A DNA stretch of 64,000 nt from Pseudonocardia kujensis (GTDB lineage: Bacteria; Actinomycetota; Actinomycetes; Mycobacteriales; Pseudonocardiaceae): contig NZ_JAJSOK010000013.1 in NCBI RefSeq assembly GCF_021283305.1, forward strand, positions 62,001 through 126,000, read 5' to 3'. The notes beneath the pieces were generated by a model. That model was given only the letters and a program-made list of their open reading frames with translations. It made no database searches and was not told where the DNA came from. Of this stretch, positions 59,776-64,000 are shown in pieces (within the stretch, counting starts at the first letter, position 1; each line of letters opens with the position of its first letter). The position numbers were made by a program, and so were the translations under genes.

Positions 59776-60818
59776 CCGGGCCCGGCGGCGTCGTGCCCGG
59801 CGGCGTGGTGATCGTCGGGGCCGGCGAGTGCGGCACCCGGGCGGCCCTGGCCCTGCGTGCGGAGGGGTACGCAAGGCCCGGTCACGCTCGTCGGCGGCGA
59901 GCCCGGGCACCCGTACGAGCGCCCGCCGCTGTCCAAGGCGGTCCTGTCCGGGGCCGCGGACCTCAGCCTGCTCTGCACCCAGGAGCGGCTGGTCGAGGCC
60001 GGGGTCGTCCACCTCGCCGGGGTCGCGGCCACCGCGCTCGACGTCCGCGCGCAGGCGAGGTGGCGGCCACGGCCGCCGGGCTCGGCTGCGCCGTGACCGT
60101 CGTCGAGGCCGCGCCGCGGCTGATGGGCCGCGCGGTGCCCGAACGCCTCGCGGCCCGCGTCGCCGCCCGGCACGCGGCGGCCGGGGTCGACGTCCGCTGC
60201 GGCTGCCCGGTCGCGCGGCTCGAGCCGGGCCGGATCGTGCTCGCCGACGGGCAGGTCGTCGAGGTCGACGTGGTCGTGGCCGGGATCGGTTCGGCCCCGG
60301 GGACCGCCTCGGCGAGGGCGCCGGACTCGCCGTCGAGAACGGGATCGTGGTCGACGGGGCCTCGCCACCTCCGCGCCGACCGTGTTCGCCGCGGGGTACT
60401 GCTGCTCCTTCCCGAACCCGCTCGACGACGACCGTCGTGTGCGGCTCGAGTCGTGGCGGGCCGCGCAGGAGCAGGGCGCGCACGCTGCCCGGGCGATGCT
60501 GGGCTCCTCGGTGTCCTACGCCGCGGTGCCGTGGTTCTGGAGCGACCAGTACGAGCTGTCGCTGCAGGTCGCGGGCCTGCTCGGGGTGGCGACCGAGGAG
60601 GTGCTCCGGCCGCGCCCGGACGGCGCCGAGCTCTGGTTCGGCCTCGACGCCGGACGCCTGGTGGCCGTGGCCGGGATCGGGACGGGCACCGCCGTCGCCA
60701 GGGACGTCCGGATCGGCGAGCTGCTGATCGGCCGCCGGGCCACCCCGGCCCCGCGGTCCTGGCGGACCCGGGTGTCGCGCTCAAGCCGCTGCTGCGCGCG
60801 CCATCGCCCGTCGGGTGA
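59772..60818 (+). pseudogene. decayed ferredoxin reductase (MocF-like)
   Basis: Pieces of one FAD/NAD(P) ferredoxin reductase occur in three frames. Order: VVIVGAGECGTRAALALRAEGYA; then, after an extra A at 59873-59874, GPVTLVGGEPGHPYERPPLSK; a jump near 60055 directly to GEVAATAAGLGCAVTVVE, losing about 85 codons including the NAD-binding glycine motif; then single-base losses near 60300, 60360 and 60745. The final part ends ALKPLLRAPSPVG. The FAD motif GDCCSFPNPL reads GYCCSFPNPL. The five lesions make the product non-functional. Confidence 0.9.
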
Positions 60819-60864
60819 GAGAGGGCGCGGTAGCGTGACGCCGCTGCCGTCCCGGGAGGCACGT

Positions 60865-61920
60865 GTGGGGATCCGCGAGACCGGCCGGCCGACCCTGGAG
60901 ACGGTCGCCGCGCGGGCGGGCGTGTCGAAGTCGCTGGTCTCGCTCGTGCTGCGGGACTCGCCGAAGGTCAGCCCGGCCCGGCGGGAGGCGGTGCTGGCCG
61001 CGATCGCGGAGCTGGGGTATCGGCCCAACGCGGCCGCGCGCCGCCTGGCCGAGCGCCGCTCGCACAGCGTCGGCGTGCTGCTCAACGACCTCCACCAGCC
61101 GTGGTTCGCCGACGTGCTCGACGGGGTCGGGCCGGTTCTGCACGCCGAGGGCAAGCACATGCTGCTCGGCGACGGCCGGCTCGATCGGATGATGGACGAC
61201 ACGCTGACCTGGTCGTTCCTGGAGCTCGGGGTCGACGGGCTGATCGTCGCCGGCTCCGGGCCGCCGTCGGCCGCGCTGGTCGACGTGGCCCGCCGGATCC
61301 CGACGGTCGCCGTGGGCGGGCGGGACCTGGACGACGACGGCGCGCTCCCGACCGTGGACGTCGTGGCCTACGACGACCGCGCCGGCGCCGCCCTCGCCGT
61401 CGGGCACCTCGTGGAGCTGGGGCACCGCCGGATCGCGCACCTCGCGGGGCCGCCCGGCAGTGCGGGCCGCGACCGGGCGCAGGGGTACGAGGAGGCGATG
61501 CGGGCCGCCGGGCTGGGCGCCGAGATCCGGGTCGCGGCGAGCGACGTCAGCGAGGAGAGCGCCCGCCACGCCGCGGCCGCGCTGCTCCGGGGCCCGGACC
61601 GGCCCACCGCGGTCTTCGCCTACAACGACATGGTCGCGATGGGCGTGTCCTCGGCGGCCGTCCGGCAGGGGCTGCGCGTGCCCGAGGACCTCTCGCTCGT
61701 CGGGTTCGACAACTCGGGGTTGGCCCGGCTCCCCGCGGTGTGGCTGACCAGCGTCGACGGTGCCGGCGAGCACATCGGCGCGCGGGCCGCGCGGATGCTG
61801 CTCCGGCGGATGGCCGAGCCCGCGCGGGCGCGCGAGGTGGAGCTGGTCGCGCCGTCCCTGGAGGTGCGGGGGTCGACGGGCCCGCCCGCGGGGGTGTCCG
61901 CCGGCCCGGCCGCGCTCTAG
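60865..61920 (+). CDS. LacI family transcriptional regulator
   Basis: A 351-residue regulator. The HTH reads PTLETVAARAGVSKSLVSLVLRDSPKVS, the hinge NAAARRLAERRS, and a periplasmic-binding-like sugar domain follows (HPWFADVLDGV, TAVFAYNDMVAMGV, LSLVGFDNSGLARL). The GTG at 60865 has a CGGGAGG site; a GTG at 60835 is possible. It is transcribed with the moc genes, and the perfect palindrome TTGGAGCGCTCCAA before the desaturase gene is its likely site. The inducer would be a sugar or cyclitol. Confidence 0.9.
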   Translation: MGIRETGRPTLETVAARAGVSKSLVSLVLRDSPKVSPARREAVLAAIAELGYRPNAAARRLAERRSHSVGVLLNDLHQPWFADVLDGVGPVLHAEGKHMLLGDGRLDRMMDDTLTWSFLELGVDGLIVAGSGPPSAALVDVARRIPTVAVGGRDLDDDGALPTVDVVAYDDRAGAALAVGHLVELGHRRIAHLAGPPGSAGRDRAQGYEEAMRAAGLGAEIRVAASDVSEESARHAAAALLRGPDRPTAVFAYNDMVAMGVSSAAVRQGLRVPEDLSLVGFDNSGLARLPAVWLTSVDGAGEHIGARAARMLLRRMAEPARAREVELVAPSLEVRGSTGPPAGVSAGPAAL

Positions 61921-61983
61921 GGTGTTCTTGTAGAGCGTTCGTTCAGTTCGGGCGACGCGGGCGAGCAGGCAGTGGGAGGAAAC

Positions 61984-62748
61984 GTGTCGGACGAGGTCCT
62001 CGTCGAGCGCCGCGGCGCGGTGCAGGTCATCACGATCAACCGGCCGCAGCAGAAGAACGCGCTGAACCTCGGTGTGGCGCAGGGGATCGCGGCGGCCGTC
62101 GACGAGCTCGACGCGTCGGACGAGCTGCGGGTGGGCGTGCTCACCGGGGCCGGCGGCGCCTTCTCCGCCGGCATGGACCTCAAGGCCTTCCTGCGGGGGG
62201 AGAGCCCCTCGATCGAGGGGCGCGGGCTCTGCGGGATCACCCAGGCCCCGCCGCGCAAGCCGCTGATCGGCGCCGTCGAGGGGTGGGCGCTCGCGGGCGG
62301 GTTCGAGCTGCTGCTGGCGTGCGACCTCGTCGTCGCCGCGCGGACCGCGCGGTTCGGGGTTCCCGAGGTCAAGCGCTCGCTGGTCGCCGCGGGTGGGGCC
62401 GCGCTGCACCTGCCGCGGCGGCTGCCGCCGGCGATCGCGCTGGAGCTGCTGCTCACCGGCGACCCGATCTCCGCCGAGCGGGCGGCCGAGGTGGGCCTGG
62501 TCAACCGGGTGACCGACGAGGGCGGCGCCCTCGACGGGGCGGTCGCGCTGGGCGAGACGATCGCCGCGAACGGGCCGCTGGCCGTGGCCGCGACCAAGGA
62601 GGTCGCGCGGCAGACCGTGGACTGGACGCTCGCCGACATGTGGGCGAAGCAGGAGCCGATCATCCGCCCGGTGTTCTCCTCGGAGGACGCGAAGGAGGGC
62701 GCCACGGCGTTCGCGGAGAAGCGCGCGCCGGTGTGGAAGGGCCGCTGA
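61984..62748 (+). CDS. enoyl-CoA hydratase/isomerase family protein
   Basis: A 254-residue crotonase-fold protein. The oxyanion loop reads GAGGAFSAGMDLKAF and the catalytic region GWALAGGFELLLACDLVVAARTARFGVPEVKRSL, with Glu in PEVKR and the second acidic position changed relative to E. coli-type hydratases. It may act as hydratase or isomerase. The GTG at 61984 has a GGGAGGA site. GAGCG-TT-CGTTC, an imperfect inverted repeat, lies in the 63-bp upstream gap. It may share the LacI transcript. Substrate not known. Confidence 0.88.
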   Translation: MSDEVLVERRGAVQVITINRPQQKNALNLGVAQGIAAAVDELDASDELRVGVLTGAGGAFSAGMDLKAFLRGESPSIEGRGLCGITQAPPRKPLIGAVEGWALAGGFELLLACDLVVAARTARFGVPEVKRSLVAAGGAALHLPRRLPPAIALELLLTGDPISAERAAEVGLVNRVTDEGGALDGAVALGETIAANGPLAVAATKEVARQTVDWTLADMWAKQEPIIRPVFSSEDAKEGATAFAEKRAPVWKGR

Positions 62749-62894
62749 GCCGGTCCCGACTCCGGCCCCGATCCCGGCGCTGATCGGGCGCCGGTCCCGC
62801 CCGCGCACGCGGTGACGCGGGGCACGGGGGACGGTTTCGCCGGGTGACCGGGGGGAACAACCTCCGGTCGGACACCCGTCGAGAGGAGATTCCC

Positions 62895-64000
62895 GTGACC
62901 GGCTTCTTCGGGCCCGGATCAGGCTTCCCGCACATGGGTCCCGGCGATCCGCGCGGCCCCGCGCACCGGATCGACCTGACCCGCCTCATGAGCCAGGGCG
63001 CGAAGGAGATCATGGCCGCCGCGGCCCAGGAGGCGATCGACCGCGGCGACGCCGATCTCGACGCGACGCACATGCTGCTCGCCTCGACCCGCTTCGAGCC
63101 GACCCGCAAGTGGCTCGCGCGGGCCGGGGCGGACCCGGACACCGTCGCCGACGCGCTGGAGAAGGGGTTGCCGCGCGGCGAGCAGACGGGCCGCGCCCCG
63201 GCGCTCACCCCGGCGGCGAAACGCGCGCTGCTCGACGGGCACCAGATCTCCCGCTCGTTCGGCTCCACCTACATCGGCCCCGAGCACCTGCTGCTGGCGC
63301 TGGCCGCCAACGAGGAGTCCGCGGCCGGCCGGCTCCTCGCCGAGGCCCGGTTCGCGCCGAACCAGGCCACGCAGGGGCCCGGCGGCCCCGCGCCGGAGGT
63401 CGCCGCGAACTCGTCGACCCCGACGTTGGACCAGTACGGCCAGGACCTCACGCAGGCCGCCCGCGACGGCCGGCTCGACCCGGTCATCGGCCGCGCGGAT
63501 GAGATCGAGCAGACCATCGAGGTGCTCTCCCGGCGGACCAAGAACAACCCGGTGCTGATCGGCGAGGCCGGCGTCGGCAAGACGGCCGTGGTCGAGGGCA
63601 TCGCCCAACGCATCGCCGACGGGGAGGTCCCCGACACGCTCAAGGACCGCCGCGTCGTGCAGCTGGACCTGTCCGGGGTCGTCGCCGGCACCCGCTACCG
63701 CGGTGACTTCGAGGAGCGGATGCGCTCGGTGATCGAGGAGATCCGGGCCCACTCCAAGGAGCTGATCGTCTTCATCGACGAGCTCCACACCATGGTCGGC
63801 GCCGGGACCGGCGGCGGCGGCGCGGGCGGCGGCGGAGGGTCCATGGACGCCGGCAACCTGCTCAAGCCCGCGCTCGCCCGCGGCGAGCTGCACGTCATCG
63901 GTGCCACCACGCTGGACGAGTACCGCCGCTACATCGAGTCCGACGCGGCGTTGGCCCGGCGGTTCCAGGCCGTGTACGTGCCGGAGCCGTCCGTGGAGGA
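62895..64000 (+). CDS. Clp ATPase (ClpB/ClpC-type), 5' part
   Basis: The first 368 codons are in the window; the gene runs off the end. The GTG at 62895 has a GAGAGGAG site. It begins [15 protein letters not shown], followed by a Clp_N repeat domain (about 30-145: [43 protein letters not shown]). The first AAA+ module follows ([22 protein letters not shown]; Walker [14 protein letters not shown]; Walker [12 protein letters not shown]). A long glycine run ([15 protein letters not shown]) sits in the pore-proximal loop after Walker B. It is a hexameric unfoldase of protein quality control, working with ClpP or alone. Confidence 0.93.
   Translation, partial: MTGFFGPGSGFPHMGPGDPRGPAHRIDLTRLMSQGAKEIMAAAAQEAIDRGDADLDATHMLLASTRFEPTRKWLARAGADPDTVADALEKGLPRGEQTGRAPALTPAAKRALLDGHQISRSFGSTYIGPEHLLLALAANEESAAGRLLAEARFAPNQATQGPGGPAPEVAANSSTPTLDQYGQDLTQAARDGRLDPVIGRADEIEQTIEVLSRRTKNNPVLIGEAGVGKTAVVEGIAQRIADGEVPDTLKDRRVVQLDLSGVVAGTRYRGDFEERMRSVIEEIRAHSKELIVFIDELHTMVGAGTGGGGAGGGGGSMDAGNLLKPALARGELHVIGATTLDEYRRYIESDAALARRFQAVYVPEPSVE

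Noticed and set aside
59772..60818. Frameshifts as simple sequencing errors
   Set aside because: Four separate indels, a large internal deletion and a missense change in a conserved FAD residue all fall in one gene, while the flanking genes are error-free over several kilobases.

Overview
The window is uniformly very GC-rich (clearly above 70 %), uses GTG starts heavily and shows strong G/C bias at third codon positions. The gene families are typical of filamentous actinomycetes: a GAF-ANTAR regulator, DUF5313 and DUF4032 proteins, F420/FMN luciferase-like oxidoreductases, a PucR regulator, a diiron protein next to an FprB-type reductase, and a Clp ATPase. A Pseudonocardia-like member of the Pseudonocardiaceae is the best inference. 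No rRNA, tRNA, CRISPR array, insertion sequence or phage gene was seen, so this looks like chromosomal accessory and catabolic DNA.

Layout. 1-2.7 kb: end of a sorbosone-dehydrogenase-like protein, a zinc alcohol dehydrogenase, a 66-residue unknown and a GAF-ANTAR protein. 3.1-12 kb: two-component system, MFS exporter, a giant Pls/PosA-type NRPS-like membrane enzyme with two near-identical carrier domains and a degenerate adenylation core, and a STAS protein. 12.2-14.8 kb: cbiMNQO Co/Ni uptake operon. 15-22 kb: OhrR-type regulator, DUF5313 protein, then a homogentisate cluster (variant metallo-hydrolase, flavin hydroxylase, hmgA, unknown protein, fahA). 22.5-31 kb: LLM oxidoreductase, small and membrane proteins, alkaline phosphatase lipoprotein, a diiron oxygenase plus ferredoxin-reductase pair behind a tandem perfect operator, cystathionine beta-synthase and a DMT transporter. 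31-43.6 kb: acyl-CoA synthetase, SnoaL-like protein, LLM enzymes, PucR and TetR regulators, hydrolase, SDR, DUF4032 kinase-like protein and an APC permease.

43.7-49.5 kb is a quinate/shikimate module: lactonase-like MBL enzyme, MFS importer, TetR, shikimate/quinate dehydrogenase and a QsuB-type 3-dehydroshikimate dehydratase. The same GTACC-N5-GTTAC site lies before both the importer and the dehydrogenase. 49.6-51.9 kb: orphan KdpE-like regulator, a 2-oxoglutarate dioxygenase and a hydrolase. 52.1-57.4 kb: a sulfonate-sulfur operon read leftward (ssuC, ssuB, ssuD, an alpha/beta-hydrolase fused to an Rrf2 regulator, a cupin and a binding protein). It is headed by a 25-codon leader peptide, a hairpin and a palindromic operator.

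57.8-62.7 kb: a 59-residue unknown protein, a palindrome-dense divergent promoter, and a mocDE-like desaturase/Rieske pair. The cognate ferredoxin reductase is a decayed pseudogene. A LacI regulator, with a plausible LacI operator at the mocD promoter, and an enoyl-CoA hydratase follow. The window ends inside a Clp ATPase gene.

The strongest candidates for new biology are the hydrolase-Rrf2 fusion with its leader-controlled sulfonate operon, the Pls-like protein lacking both canonical adenylation lysines, and the palindrome-rich region with its small protein.
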